Source: Neostapfia colusana
Taxonomy: Eukaryota > Streptophyta > Magnoliopsida > Poales > Poaceae
Assembly (NCBI GenBank): GCA_030760725.1
Contig: JASWHV010000010.1
Location: 33,361,760 to 33,425,759 of the forward strand
Direction: 5' to 3'
Length of the DNA stretch: 64,000 nt
The stretch's first letter is position 1; every line of letters starts with the position of its first letter. The notes beneath the pieces were generated by a model. It had not been told where the DNA came from, did no database searches, and saw only the letters and a list, made by a program, of their open reading frames with translations. A program made the translations under genes and the position numbers. This document shows, in pieces, positions 10,622 through 22,411 of this stretch.

Positions 10622-13600
10622 AAATTGAATCTCGCCCTCGAGATTCGTTAGTAGGAAATAGATGGGGAAATTCTGCCTTGATATCCTCTTCACGTTCCCA
10701 TGTGGCTTCGGCTTCAGTGTGATGGTTCCATTGTACCTTGCACCATCGAATCACCTTGTTTCGGGTGACCCTTTCCTTTACGTCTAAGATTCGGACAGGG
10801 TGTTCTGCGTAGGTCAGGTCTTCTTGAAGTTCAAGTTCTCCCATTGGCACTTGTTCCTCTGGTACTCTCAAGCACTTCTTGAGCTGGGATACATGAAACA
10901 CGTCATGTACGTCGCAGAGGTGGCTTGGGAGCTCTAGTTGATAGGCTACTTCTCCTCGCTTGTCCAGAATCTTAAATGGTCCGATGTAGCGAGGCGCTAG
11001 TTTGCCCTTGACGTTAAAACGTCGTTGGCCTCGGATAGGCGATACCTTAAGGTATACGAAGTCTACTACTTCAAAGGTCAACTTCCTACGCCTATTGTCC
11101 GCATAGCCTTTCTGTCGTGACTGAGCAGCATTTAAGTTTTCCCGTATCATTTGGACTTGCTTTTCAGCCTCCTGTAGTACTTCGGGTCCAAACACCTGGT
11201 TCTCTCCAGTCTCGTTCCAGAACAGCGGCGTTCTACACCGTCTGCCATATAAGGCTTCGAAAGGCGACATCTTCAAGCTAGTTTGATAGCTGTTGTTGTA
11301 GGAGAACTCGGCATACGGTAAACTCCTGTCCCAACTACGCCCACGTTTCAAGGCGCAAGCTCTCAACATGTCTTCCAAAATTTGGTTCGTCCTTTCGGTT
11401 TGTCCATCTGTTTGTGGGTGGTAGGCAGAGCTAAAATCCAGTCGTGTACCCATGGCTTTCTGCAGCTTCTTCCAGAATCTAGAGGTAAACTGAGAACCTC
11501 GATCTGAGACTATCCTCTTCGGAACTCCATGACGGCACACGATCTGCTCCATGTACAACTCTGCCAACTGTGTAACGTTGTAACTGGCCTTTACTGGAAG
11601 AAAATGGGCGGTTTTCGTCAACCGGTCCACAATGACCCAGATGGAGTCGTATCCTGACTGAGTTCTTGGCAATCCGACAATAAAGTCCATACTGATGTCC
11701 TCCCATTTCCATTCAGGTATTTTCAAAGGTTGCAACAACCCAGCGGGTTTTTGATGTCCGGCTTTTACCCGTTGGCATGTGTCGCATAGGGCAACGTGTT
11801 CGGCTATATCCCTCTTCATACCATCCCACCAAAAGCAAGTTTTCAAGTCCTTGTACATTTTGGTGCTCCCTGGATGTATGGAATAGGGCGAATCATGTGC
11901 CTCCTTCAATATCATGTCGCGAAGGTGTCTTAGGTTTGGCACACAAATCCTTTTTCCTAGCCAAAGCGTACCCTTTTCATCCTCTTTGAAATCCTTCTCT
12001 ATCCCTTGTCGCATTCTTTCCTTGATTTCCTTGATCCCCTCGTACGTTGCTTGTCCCTTTCTTATTTCTTGCTCCAATGAGGAGTGGATCTCCATCATTT
12101 CCATGTTATACAAGAATCCGAGGTGTAACCGTTCGAACTCCTTACATAGTTCGGGTGGTAGTTCCCGAACCGTGAGTTGGTGGCATGCTCCCTTTCTGCT
12201 TAATGCGTCAGCGACCACATTGGCCTTCCCGGGGTGGTAGTTGATTCCCACATCATAATCCTTGATGAGTTCTAACCATCGACTTTGCCTCAAATTCAAG
12301 TCCGTTTGTGTAAATATGTACTTAAGGCTTTTATGATCTGTATAGATCTCACATCGATGACCAAGGATATAATGTCTCCGAATCTTCAATGCATGCACCA
12401 CTGCTGCTAACTCCAAATCATGTGTAGGATAGTTAAGCTCGTGCTTCTTTAATTGTCGTGAGGCATAGGCTACCACTTGTCCTTCCTGCATGAGTACACA
12501 CCCGAGCCCTTGTCTGGATGCGTCACAATATATGTCAAAGCTCTTGCTTACGTCTGGCAATACCAGAACTGGTGCTGTGGTTAGCCTTTTCTTGAGTTCC
12601 TCAAATCTTTCTTGGCAGGCTTTTGTCCATTGAAAGATCTTCCCCTTCGTTAGCAACTTCGTCATAGGTTTTGCTATTTTAGAGAAGTCTTGAATGAAGC
12701 GCCGATAGTATCCTGCCATCCCAAGGAAACTCCGAATATCCCTCACGCTCTTCGGTTGGTCCCACTTCAGAACATCTCTCACCTTTCCAGGATCAACCGA
12801 TACCACTTCCTTGTAGATGATGTGGCCTAGGAAGGATATTTCTTTTAGCCAAAATTGACATTTGTTGAGCTTGGCATACAACTGATGCTCTCGCAACTTC
12901 TGCAAGGTCAATTTCAGATGTTCTTCATGCTCCTCCTCACTTTTTGAATACACCATAATGTCATCGATGAAAACTACGACGAACTTGTCCATGTACTCCA
13001 TGAAAACCTTGTTCATAAGGTACATGAAGTATGCGGATGTATTCGTCAATCCAAAAGACATAACGGTATATTCATATGAAACATACCGCGTCCGAAAGGC
13101 TGTCTTAGGTATATCGGAGGGCTGAATCTTTAGCTGGAAATATCCCGACCGAAGATCAATCTTGGAGAACACTTGAGCTCCTTTCATTTGATCGAACAGG
13201 TCCTCTATACGGGGCAGAGGGTATTTATTCTTGATTGTCACCTCGTTGAGAGACCTGTAGTCCACGCACATTCTTTGGGTTCCGTCCTTCTTGTCCACGA
13301 AGAGTACCGGGGCTCCCCATGGTGACGAACTTGGACAGATAAAACCCTTCTCCAACTGTTCTTGAATTTGCTTCTTGAGTTCAACTAACTCGTTGACGGG
13401 CATCCTATATGGTCTCTTAGCTATGGGCGCAGTTCCATGTACCAAATCTATGGCAAAGTCGATGTCCCGGTCTGGTGGCATACCTGGAAGTTCTTCCGGG
13501 AACACATCCGAAAATTCCTGAACCACTGGAATGTTGTCCAATGCTACTCCTTCAACATGGTTCAAATCCGCCCGTTCGGTTGCTTGCTGGGCTGACTCAA

Positions 13601-13832
13601 ACTCGACACGGACACTGTGTTCGTTTGTCAACTGCACGCTTCTCTCAGCGCATTGGATTACTCCGTTGTGCTTGCTTAGCCAGCCCATTCCGAGTATGAT
13701 GTCAATTCCGTGGGAGTCCAAGACAATAAGGTTGGCAAGGAAGTCTACCCCCCTTATTTTAAGGCTTACCTTAGGACATACTATACTAGTCCTCATTTCT
13801 CCTCCGGGAGAATTAACTATGATAGCACTTTC
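10620..13832 (-). CDS. pol: A2 pol: RT, RNase H, integrase, chromodomain
   Basis: Same length and domain order as A1 pol, with scattered substitutions. It keeps residues that A1 has lost: integrase zinc His742, SPWGAP, and VAYASRQL. RT FIDD, RNase H D/E/D/D and integrase DDE are all visible. Its own oddities are NTSAYFM where NAPAYFM is usual, GFICPSS for GFIRPSS, and LRQSRW for LRQRRW. The upstream gag is split by the D insertion, so this pol cannot now be made from a normal A2 transcript. It shares the +1 frame relation to gag seen in A1. Confidence 0.9.
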   Translation of the reverse strand, partial: ESAIIVNSPGGEMRTSIVCPKVSLKIRGVDFLANLIVLDSHGIDIILGMGWLSKHNGVIQCAERSVQLTNEHSVRVEFESAQQATERADLNHVEGVALDNIPVVQEFSDVFPEELPGMPPDRDIDFAIDLVHGTAPIAKRPYRMPVNELVELKKQIQEQLEKGFICPSSSPWGAPVLFVDKKDGTQRMCVDYRSLNEVTIKNKYPLPRIEDLFDQMKGAQVFSKIDLRSGYFQLKIQPSDIPKTAFRTRYVSYEYTVMSFGLTNTSAYFMYLMNKVFMEYMDKFVVVFIDDIMVYSKSEEEHEEHLKLTLQKLREHQLYAKLNKCQFWLKEISFLGHIIYKEVVSVDPGKVRDVLKWDQPKSVRDIRSFLGMAGYYRRFIQDFSKIAKPMTKLLTKGKIFQWTKACQERFEELKKRLTTAPVLVLPDVSKSFDIYCDASRQGLGCVLMQEGQVVAYASRQLKKHELNYPTHDLELAAVVHALKIRRHYILGHRCEIYTDHKSLKYIFTQTDLNLRQSRWLELIKDYDVGINYHPGKANVVADALSRKGACHQLTVRELPPELCKEFERLHLGFLYNMEMMEIHSSLEQEIRKGQATYEGIKEIKERMRQGIEKDFKEDEKGTLWLGKRICVPNLRHLRDMILKEAHDSPYSIHPGSTKMYKDLKTCFWWDGMKRDIAEHVALCDTCQRVKAGHQKPAGLLQPLKIPEWKWEDISMDFIVGLPRTQSGYDSIWVIVDRLTKTAHFLPVKASYNVTQLAELYMEQIVCRHGVPKRIVSDRGSQFTSRFWKKLQKAMGTRLDFSSAYHPQTDGQTERTNQILEDMLRACALKRGRSWDRSLPYAEFSYNNSYQTSLKMSPFEALYGRRCRTPLFWNETGENQVFGPEVLQEAEKQVQMIRENLNAAQSRQKGYADNRRRKLTFEVVDFVYLKVSPIRGQRRFNVKGKLAPRYIGPFKILDKRGEVAYQLELPSHLCDVHDVFHVSQLKKCLRVPEEQVPMGELELQEDLTYAEHPVRILDVKERVTRNKVIRWCKVQWNHHTEAEATWEREEDIKAEFPHLFPTNESRGRDSI

Positions 13833-14159
13833 GAAAATGGGATACGGGTAGATGATGTTTGGCAACATATTTGGACGATATGAAGGAATGTGATGCTCCA
13901 GAATCAAATAAAATGGTGGCTGGGTTGGAGTTGGCAAGGAACATACCAATTGCGACGTCCTCAGCCTGTTGTGCTTCCTGAGCAGTGACATGGTTGACGT
14001 GGCCACGAGCATAGTTCTGCGGTCCACGGTTCCCTTGGTTGTCCCCTCCGTTTGGTCGCTGGTTCTGCTTGGGCACATTACTTTGCTGTCCAGGGCCTCG
14101 CTTCGGGCACTGGTTAGCAAAGTGGCCTACTTCCCCGCATGCAAAGCATGCCCTGTTGC
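13813..14159 (-). pseudogene. gag: A2 gag-protease, 3' part, cut by D
   Basis: Encodes the zinc knuckle (CFACGEVGHFANQC) and the FDSGASHSFIS protease site, then the same early stop as A1. At 14159 it is interrupted by D. The N-terminal part continues at 26841-27806. The bases GTTGC (14155-14159) are the left copy of D's target duplication. Confidence 0.92.
14155..14159. other. Target-site duplication of D, left copy (GTTGC)
   Basis: GTTGC here and at 26841-26845 flank a unit beginning TGTCAC and ending TTACA. A1 has this sequence uninterrupted (ctgttgcctat), so the empty site is known within the window. Confidence 0.95.
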
Positions 14160-17100
14160 TGTCACACCCGGTTTTTCCGAAGAACAACCAAGTGAATATC
14201 ACATGTATGCCAGGATCATTTTCTCATACATGTGATGACAAATAGTGAAGCATCATTTATTACAAGCCAGGTGTCGAATATAAATAAGTCTTACATCGCA
14301 AATGTCTCAATAGACACTAATGCTTCATCACAAGTAAATAAACTAGCAGCGGAATATTATTCTTTAGGGCTCCATCACAGGCGTTGCCCGGGGGTCTTCA
14401 TGAACCTAAAAGCATTCCTCGGGTCCAAAATCTTGGTCATTATACACCACCTCATTATCTTGACCTGAGCAGCAATATAAACCAACAAATATGCAAGGTT
14501 GAGTACCAATGGTACTCAGCAAGTGTGGGAAAATCATATCATGCATGGCTAGAACAAGGAGAGGTTGAACTCATAGTTAAAGCACTACGCAATTAACACC
14601 TATCACCTTAGCTTATTAAGCACCTACATTACTACAGAGGTAAAATGGTCCAAATCTCCCAACCCATTATCATAATCCAATAACCATAACCTCATTTCCA
14701 ATGTTAAGCTCCCCGCTTAACTTCCAAAACCATCATTCCTCTAATCATGAATAAGTCCAGGCCGCTCTTAACCGTGAGCACGGCTGTCAAGACAGTTTTG
14801 ACTCTGCAGAGTTTGTACCACTGTACCCACAAGTAGTGATTTCATCCCCCGTTGCCGGGTGGACTAAAAGAACCTCCATTATGCCAGTGGCTACGATCCA
14901 CATTCACACTTCCCAGGTGTGTGGCAAAGAGATCACTACGAAGCCTTTACAAAGGGGTTCCCGACGAGCGTGGGCCCACTGAGGTTTCACCCCTAACAGC
15001 ATACAAGAGGCTCCAACCCCGCTGCAGTGACCCCCTCTTGAGCCTTGCGGTTCATATGGTAGTCCCGCTGACACCTATTCCCCGCACCATCCAACACACC
15101 CATACTACGCCGGGGATACACCTAATTAATTGGCCAAGCTGCCCCATCTCAGCATGTGGTTGGCACTGTAAAGCCAGGTTACATGCTCCATGAACCGGTC
15201 CTTAGGATCCAGGCAAGTACTAAACACAAACCCAAGTCTCGTGCACCCAGCACACAACCAAAACATCCAACTTGCCTTGATCCCTACCTCTACATAACTC
15301 ACAATGTCACATTCAAGAGTATGGTAATATAAACTGATGATTTCATGTCCCCAAATATCCCATTCTAAGCATGGCTAAGCATATGCATGTAAATAAATTA
15401 CATGGTAAAATAAATCCCAACCCAAGCTTCAAGGAAACAAGGTAATGCAATTCTAGGGAAACTTCCTAGCATGGGTTTCATATTTAACTTGACAATGCAA
15501 ATAATTCTATCTACACATCCTAGCATAGGATCAAAGTGGTCAAGGACACTTGCCTCCTTCTTGCTGCTCTTGAAATTGGTAGTCCTGATCTTGGAAAGGG
15601 TTAACTTGCTCTTGAACAGGTTCTACTTCATACCATCACACATAGCAAAAGAAAAACAACAATCATAAGACATAGTCCACACTTCTTACTTCATACAAAC
15701 CACACATTCATATTTATAAATGTTCTTTTCACCATTATATGGGTTGTGGTTACTCCATGTGTGTTGATTTGTGGCTTGCATGCACTTTTAACCATGTGTA
15801 TATGATTCCTACTTTTGTGTCCACCTTTATACTTACATACTATTTATATGGATTTCCAATAAATTTCTTATATTCAACTACTTCACCTTTTTACTACCAA
15901 GTGTGTATGAAAAGTATTATTCTTCCCCATATGTGCCTTCATAATTTCTACCAACCCTAAACTGAATTCTTTGTATTTTAGAAACTCCATTTGTCATTTA
16001 CTAGTTGCTATATTTTCAGATTTATATTCCTATGCATAATTGTGTATTTTATTATAAAATTAGTAATACACATCATCTAAACAGAATAGGTTCTGGTCCT
16101 AAATAATTTAATAACATATTTTGACTTTTGCCTCTGATGTAAACTATTTTATAATTATTTTACCTATTTTCTATAACTATTCTTTACCTAAAAATGTGTC
16201 CCTATACTAATAAATATGAATAATAGATGAAACAGATTTACTTCAGCCCAAAAATATATTTTTATCTCACTCCAAAGTTTTCTAAGTACTGAGAAAGTTT
16301 TTAATTAATTTTGACAATTATGTTTATCCCCCTTTTTAATTTTTAACCACTAGTTACATATTCAATTTTCTAAATTAAATACTAAACAGGGCTAAAATAA
16401 TGAATTCACCCCATTACAGGGTCTATAATATTATTTTCATAATTTCCAGGGGTCTAGCTACACTTATCAGAGGTGTTTTTCTTAATTTCTATTAAGTCCA
16501 GGGGCTAAAACTGATTTTTAAATGAATTTACATGATTTTCTGAAGTTCCAGGGGCTAGATCTGAAGTTTCCGGGGCTAGCTCTCAATTCCAGAGAACCCC
16601 AGGGGGTAGCACGTAAGAATTCCTGTCTTTATAACGTGGGGCCGACGTGGTCCGTACGATTTTAAACCGACGGCTGAGATTATAAGATCGAACCGGTACG
16701 CGGGGTTTTAAAGTCTACCGTGCGATTTAAAATAAATGGCGCACAAGCGGCCACGTCGCTCCGATCGAGCGCGGGCGGCGCTGCCGGCGGCCCACGGCGG
16801 CGGAAAGCGGCGATCTCGCCAGAAAGTTTCGGATCCTCGAGAATTCTGCCTAGAACTGTGATCTTATGGCCTAGATCGGTAGAGGGGAGGTCAGGGATCT
16901 CACCTCGGGGGTTTTCTCGAGCTCGGGGGTCCTGGAAAGTGATCGGCAGCGAGGTCCGAGGCAAAACCACGGCGAAGCTCGTCGGCGCTGGATTTACACC
17001 GTAAGTCTTCGGGTTTTCTGCACCTGCAAAGTTCCCCAGAGGCGGTGGATCAAGACCAGCGAGTTAGATCAGAGTTTCCGAGCTTAGATCGGCCAGAGTT

Positions 17101-17596
17101 CACCGGCGAAGTCTCGGTGCTCACCGGAGTGAAAATCGGCGATCGCGTGGGAAAAACTGATCGGATCGGGGGTTTTTATAGCCGGGGGAGGGCGGTGGGT
17201 CTGTTGTGATCGAGTTGGAGTCCTCCAGGTCCAGAATTCAGGCAACGGGACGCGGTTTCCGGTCGGTTGCGATTTCGCGCGCTCGGGGGAAAAGTCCGGG
17301 GTCGCGGGGGCTCGGGGTTAGGGATGACAGGTGGGTCCCACCCGTCGGTGAGAGGCAGCGCGGCGCGCGCGGGGGCGGGCTGCGTGGGAGTAGCTGGGCC
17401 GGCTGGCGGGTTTCGGCCCACTGGCCGGTTTTTTTTCCCGTTTTCCTTTTTCTTTTTCCATTTCTTTTCTGTTTTGAGTATAATTTGAATTCCAGTTTGA
17501 ATTTGAATTTTTACAAAACATGCAACACGTCCAAAAATTTTTAAATTCCCCTCTAAACATGGTTAAGAGTTTTGAATCAAAATTTGGGGTGTTACA
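14160..17596 (-). repeat. D left LTR (3' LTR)
   Basis: 3437 bp, tgtcacaccc to ggtgttaca. It contains a hairpin at 14501-14517 (GAGTACC-AAT-GGTACTC), a block resembling the A LTR (about 14760-15215), an AT-rich middle (15600-16600), a GC-rich end, and a minus-strand TATA box (CTATAAAAA) at about 17173-17181. Short frames inside are not genes. Confidence 0.95.
17173..17181 (-). promoter_or_regulatory. TATA box of D LTR (left copy)
   Basis: The minus strand reads CTATAAAAA in a GC-rich setting ~420 bp from the LTR's U3 end. The same box in the 5' LTR is at about 26418-26426. It implies a short U3 (~450 bp) and a very long R-U5 (~3 kb). Confidence 0.6.
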
Positions 17597-17610
17597 GCTC
17601 TACCCCCCTT
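17597..17610 (-). other. Polypurine tract of D
   Basis: The minus strand reads AAGGGGGGTAGAGC against the LTR end at 17596. Confidence 0.92.
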
Positions 17611-17641
17611 AAAAGAAATCTCATCCTCGAGATTGGTGTTT

Positions 17642-20600
17642 CTAAGAAAACAATTCCGGAAATTGTGCCTTAAGCTCATCTTCCCGTTCCCAGGTGGCTT
17701 CCTCTTCTGAGTGATGCTTCCACTGCACCTTGCACATCCGGATTCTCTTGTTTCTGGTGAGGCATTCCATCGTCTCCAAAATCTTGTATGGTTGCTCGGC
17801 ATAAGACAAATCTTCAGCTACATCCACTTCATTCATGGGTAACACCTCTTCAGGCGTCCTCAGACATTTCTTGAGTTGTGACACATGGAATACATCGTGT
17901 ACATCTGATAGATGAACCGGTAACTCTAGTTGGTACGCCACTTCGCCTTTTCTTTCCAAAACTTGAAAGGGTCCGATGTATCGAGGTGACAACTTCCCTT
18001 TCACCTTGAACCGACGAAGTCCTCTGATAGGGGACACCTTGAGATAAACATAGTCTCCCACGTTGAAAACGAGTTCTCTTCTTCGTACATCAGCATAACT
18101 CTTCTGGCGTGTTTGTGCTATCCTCAAGTTGTTGCGAATCTCCCTCACCTTTGCTTCGGCTTCTTGTAGCACTTCTGGACCAAACACTTTACTTTCTCCT
18201 GTTTGGTTCCAAAATAGGGGAGTTCTGCACTTCCTTCCATACAAAGCTTCAAACGGTGACATCTTCATACTAGCTTGACAGCTGTTGTTATAGGAAAACT
18301 CCGCATACGGTAAGTTCTTGTCCCAACTCCTATTGTTTTTGAGTGCACATGCCCTTAACATATCTTCAAGGATCTGATTGGTTCTCTCCGTCTGCCCGTC
18401 AGTTTGGGGATGATAGGCAGAGCTGAAATTCAGATGGGTTCCCATGGTTTCATGCAACTTTTGCCAAAACCTCGAGGTGAACTGTGTCCCTCGGTCCGAC
18501 ACTATCTTCTTTGGCACTCCATGGTAACACACAATCCTTGACATGTACAATTCTGCCAATTTGGATCCTCTGTAGCTTTCTTTCACCGGAATGAAATGAG
18601 CTACCTTGGTTAGCCTATCAATAATGACCCATATTGAATCATACCCGGATTGGGTCCTAGCCAATCCCACAACAAAATCCATGCTGATTTCTTCCCACTT
18701 CCATTCAGGCACTTTGAGTGGTTGCAATAATCCCGCGGGTCGTTGATGTTCTGGTTTCACCAACTGACATGTGTCACATAGGGCAACATGTTCCGCGACA
18801 TCTCGCTTCATGCCATACCACCAATACCTGCCTTTGAGGTCCTGGTACATCTTCGTACTCCCAGGATGAATGGAATAGTCGAAATCATGAGCCTCCTTCA
18901 AAATTAATTCACGGATCTCCTTCACTTCTGGCACACAGATCCTTTTCCCGTGCCACACCGTTCCTTGTTCATCCTCTCTAAAACCAGGACCTTTATTTTC
19001 CTTAATGAGCTGTCTGATCTCTTGTATCTTCTCATCATTCTTTTGGCCCTCGCGTATGTCTCGCTCAAGTGTGGAGTCCACTTCCATGGCGATGGCTTCA
19101 CCACTATTTACTAGACATAGGTTGAGTCTTATAACCTCGTCTTTCAATTCTGCAGGCATGTCCTTCAAACTCAACTTATTGACCTGCACTTTCCGACTCA
19201 AAGCATCGGCCACGACCTTTGCTTTACCGGGATGATAGTTGATGCCCACATCAAAGTCATTGATTAGCTCTAACCATCTCCTTTGTCTGAGGTTGAGATC
19301 TGGCTGTGTGAATATGTACTTCAAACTCTTATGATCCGTATATATCTCTGTCCTCTTCCCCATCAAATAGTGCCGCCAAATTTTCAACGCGTGTACCACT
19401 GCAGCTAGTTCTAGGTCATGTGTAGGATAGTTCTTCTCGTGCTTCCGAAGCTGCCGGGATGCATATGCCACGACATGTCCTTCTTGCATGAGAACACATC
19501 CCAACCCATTTCCAGAGGCATCGCAGTACACTGTGAAATTCTTCTGCATATCTGGCATAACCAGCACTGGGGCTGTTGTCAATCTTTTCTTTAGCTCCTG
19601 AAAGCTCGTATCGCACTGTGGCGTCCAGGTGAATGTGATTCCCTTTTCCAACAGTTTGGTGAGAGGTCTCGAGATCTTGGAGAATCCCTCAATAAACCGT
19701 CGATAGTATCCAACCAATCCCAAAAAGCTTCGAACTTCCCCGACATTTTCAGAGGTTTTCCACTTCTGGATATCCTCGATTTTGGCGGGATCTACGGAGA
19801 TTCCTCCCTCCGAGATTATATGTCCTAAAAAGGGAACTCTCTTCAGCCAAAACTCACACTTGCTCAACTTGGCATATAATTGGTGTTTTCTCAGCCTCTG
19901 TAACACCAACCTTAGATGTTTCTCATGTTTTTCTTCATTTTTGGAGAAGACGAGAATATCATCTATGAAAACCACCACAAACTTGTCCAGATATTCCATG
20001 AATACCTTGTTCATGAGGTACATGAAATATGCCGGCGCATTGGTTAGCCTGAAAGGCATGACAGTGTATTCATACAGTCCGTACCGAGATACGAAAGCTG
20101 TCTTGGGAATATCAGATTGCCTTATCTTAAGTTGGTGGTACCCCGACCTGAGATCAATTTTTGAGAACACACAAGCTCCCCTCAACTGATCGAACAAGTC
20201 TTCAATGCGGGGTAATGGGTACTTGTTTTTGATGGTTACCTCATTCAAGGCACGGTAATCCACGCATAACCTTTGGGTTCCGTCTTTCTTGGGCACAAAT
20301 ATCACCGGAGCTCCCCATGGTGAGGAACTAGGGCGAATATACCCCTTCTCCGTCAATTCTCTCAAATGATCCTTGAGCTCTGCTAGCTGCTTGGAGTCCA
20401 TTTGATAAGGTCTCTTGTATATCGGGGCTGTTCCCGGTACTAGCTCAATTGCGAATTCCACGTCACGGTCGGGAGGCATACCTGGCAATTCCTCCGGAAA
20501 AACATCTGGATATTCCCTGATAGTCCTGATTTCCTCAACTTTCACCTCCACTTGATTTAATTTAATGTCCCTCCTAGGCTCGTGTATCGTTATGAACTTT

Positions 20601-22111
20601 ACTCTTGTGCCATTGGGGTGAGTTAGTTCCACCGTTCTGGTCGAACAATGGATGATTCCTTTATGTTTGGTCAACCAATCCATACCCAAAATAATATCTA
20701 TCCCTTGTGAATCTATCACTATGAGGTTAGCCGTAAATACTACTCCATTAATGTCTAGGCTCACTTTGGGACACACTTGTCTTGTCCTTATTTCTCCACC
20801 TGGAGAGTTTACCGCTAGCATATGGTTCATTTGTGTGGTTGCTAGGTCATGCTTCTTTACAAACCCTTGAGCAATGAACGAGTGGGTAGCACCAGAATCA
20901 AACAGCAGTGTTGCAAGGTGTAAATTGGCAGGAAACTTACCAACTACCACGTCGGGCGCCTCTTGTGCTTCCTCCATAGTGACGTGGTTCACCCGTCCTC
21001 TCATTACATTCTGCTGGTGTGGCTGCGCGGGCTTCTTCTTTGGGCACTTATGGGCATAGTGCCCCACTTCACCACAGCTAAAACATTGCACCCCAACCTT
21101 AGGTGCTTGGCCTTTGTTGTCTTGGGGTTGGTTCGGGGGTCCTTGCACTGCTGGTCGAGGTGGATATGCGGGGCGAGGCTGCTGCACAAACTGACGTTGC
21201 GGCTGTGCTGGTGCCGCGGGTGGCCTGTAGTTTGGGTTGTACCCTCTTGGTGCTGAATAGGGTACCGCAGCACGGCTTGTCTGCCCCGTAGGTTGCTGCA
21301 TCATACGTGGGCGGGTGTTGCTTCCTGAGGCCTGATGTGACCATCCCGCCTTCCTCTTATTCTCATTTTCCAGGGCCTTTAGCTTCCTTTCCACCACAAA
21401 CGCTCTGTACACCATCTTTTGAAAACTTTCATACTCATTGGAGGACATGGCACACTGCATCTCTGCGGTAAGTCCTTCCACGAAACAATCTTGTTTCTGC
21501 TCATCAGTCTCTATGTCTCGTGGAGCATAACGGGATAGTTGAGTAAATTTAGTGAGGTATTCCCTCACTGTCATGTTTCCCTGCTGCAGTCCCAAAAACT
21601 CCTTTCTCTTGTTTTTGAGTTCACCTCTTGGGATGTAGTGGTTGCGGAAGCTACGCTTGAACTCGTCCCAAGTGATGTTCTCAGGGTCATGATGGGCAGC
21701 CACGTAGGCGGTCCACCAATCAGCAGCAGGTCCATTCAATTGATGAGAGGCAAACAGCACCCTCTCATACCCTTGGCATTGTATTATCCTCATCTTACTT
21801 TCAATGGTCTTCAGCCAATCATCTGCCTCCAGAGGTTCAGCAGCACTTGCAAACTTGGGAGGTTGAGTTCCTAGAAACTCACTCAACCTTGGTTGGCGTG
21901 GTGCAGCTTGTGGAGGTGGAACTTGATGCAAGTTGGCCACCACTTGAGTCAAGTTCTGGATAAGCTGATTTTGATTCTCCAACATTTGGTGGAGAGGATC
22001 AACTTCTTCACGGCGACCACCCCGGTCCTGGCCTCCAGAAAGATGAGGGTTGCATGCCTCATCATTGTTGTTGGCGGGGTTGGCAGCACGTCCTTTTCCT
22101 CTTCCGGCCAT
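17642..22111 (-). CDS. gag-pol: D gag-pol polyprotein, single open frame
   Basis: About 1489 residues from the MAGRGKGR start at 22111; 15 more in-frame codons lead to an upstream ATG at 22156, judged less likely. Counting from 22156: gag core ~90-260 with ADDWLK and AADWW; CCHC knuckle CFSCGEVGHYAHKC at 358-371; protease DSG at 420-422; RT with FIDD near 732; RNase H; integrase H2C2 and DDE (MDFVVG, SDRGTQF, GQTER); chromodomain at the end (ATWEREDELKAQF). It supplies particle, protease, RT/RNase H and integrase. No stop or frameshift. One unusual residue: FRLTNAPA instead of FGLTNAPA in RT. It lies between PPT and the upstream ORF of the same element. Confidence 0.96.
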   Translation of the reverse strand: MAGRGKGRAANPANNNDEACNPHLSGGQDRGGRREEVDPLHQMLENQNQLIQNLTQVVANLHQVPPPQAAPRQPRLSEFLGTQPPKFASAAEPLEADDWLKTIESKMRIIQCQGYERVLFASHQLNGPAADWWTAYVAAHHDPENITWDEFKRSFRNHYIPRGELKNKRKEFLGLQQGNMTVREYLTKFTQLSRYAPRDIETDEQKQDCFVEGLTAEMQCAMSSNEYESFQKMVYRAFVVERKLKALENENKRKAGWSHQASGSNTRPRMMQQPTGQTSRAAVPYSAPRGYNPNYRPPAAPAQPQRQFVQQPRPAYPPRPAVQGPPNQPQDNKGQAPKVGVQCFSCGEVGHYAHKCPKKKPAQPHQQNVMRGRVNHVTMEEAQEAPDVVVGKFPANLHLATLLFDSGATHSFIAQGFVKKHDLATTQMNHMLAVNSPGGEIRTRQVCPKVSLDINGVVFTANLIVIDSQGIDIILGMDWLTKHKGIIHCSTRTVELTHPNGTRVKFITIHEPRRDIKLNQVEVKVEEIRTIREYPDVFPEELPGMPPDRDVEFAIELVPGTAPIYKRPYQMDSKQLAELKDHLRELTEKGYIRPSSSPWGAPVIFVPKKDGTQRLCVDYRALNEVTIKNKYPLPRIEDLFDQLRGACVFSKIDLRSGYHQLKIRQSDIPKTAFVSRYGLYEYTVMPFRLTNAPAYFMYLMNKVFMEYLDKFVVVFIDDILVFSKNEEKHEKHLRLVLQRLRKHQLYAKLSKCEFWLKRVPFLGHIISEGGISVDPAKIEDIQKWKTSENVGEVRSFLGLVGYYRRFIEGFSKISRPLTKLLEKGITFTWTPQCDTSFQELKKRLTTAPVLVMPDMQKNFTVYCDASGNGLGCVLMQEGHVVAYASRQLRKHEKNYPTHDLELAAVVHALKIWRHYLMGKRTEIYTDHKSLKYIFTQPDLNLRQRRWLELINDFDVGINYHPGKAKVVADALSRKVQVNKLSLKDMPAELKDEVIRLNLCLVNSGEAIAMEVDSTLERDIREGQKNDEKIQEIRQLIKENKGPGFREDEQGTVWHGKRICVPEVKEIRELILKEAHDFDYSIHPGSTKMYQDLKGRYWWYGMKRDVAEHVALCDTCQLVKPEHQRPAGLLQPLKVPEWKWEEISMDFVVGLARTQSGYDSIWVIIDRLTKVAHFIPVKESYRGSKLAELYMSRIVCYHGVPKKIVSDRGTQFTSRFWQKLHETMGTHLNFSSAYHPQTDGQTERTNQILEDMLRACALKNNRSWDKNLPYAEFSYNNSCQASMKMSPFEALYGRKCRTPLFWNQTGESKVFGPEVLQEAEAKVREIRNNLRIAQTRQKSYADVRRRELVFNVGDYVYLKVSPIRGLRRFKVKGKLSPRYIGPFQVLERKGEVAYQLELPVHLSDVHDVFHVSQLKKCLRTPEEVLPMNEVDVAEDLSYAEQPYKILETMECLTRNKRIRMCKVQWKHHSEEEATWEREDELKAQFPELFS

Positions 22112-22411
22112 CTGGCAGAATCGAAAAATGTTAATTTTGATACCATTTAGTATCATCTTTCTACTTTCATTTGTTGGTACTTTAAGGTGTTGAGGCTTTG
22201 TTAAAATTTTATGAGGGTTTATATCTCACACCAAATAAATGCACTATTATTTCCTGTGGGTTCACACCAAAGCAAAACAATCTGAAGACGAGGCTGTGGA
22301 CAATTGCTCATGGCTTCCACATCTCACGTCACACACCAAGCATTACCACACCATTAACTACGTAACGACTCGACTACTCGACCTCCTGCTAGCTAGGGGA
22401 AAAACTCTACA

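Noticed and set aside
15600..16600. AT-rich stretch as a possible origin, MITE or gene desert (also about 24850-25850)
   Set aside because: It is inside both D LTRs with the same ends and shows no terminal inverted repeats of its own.
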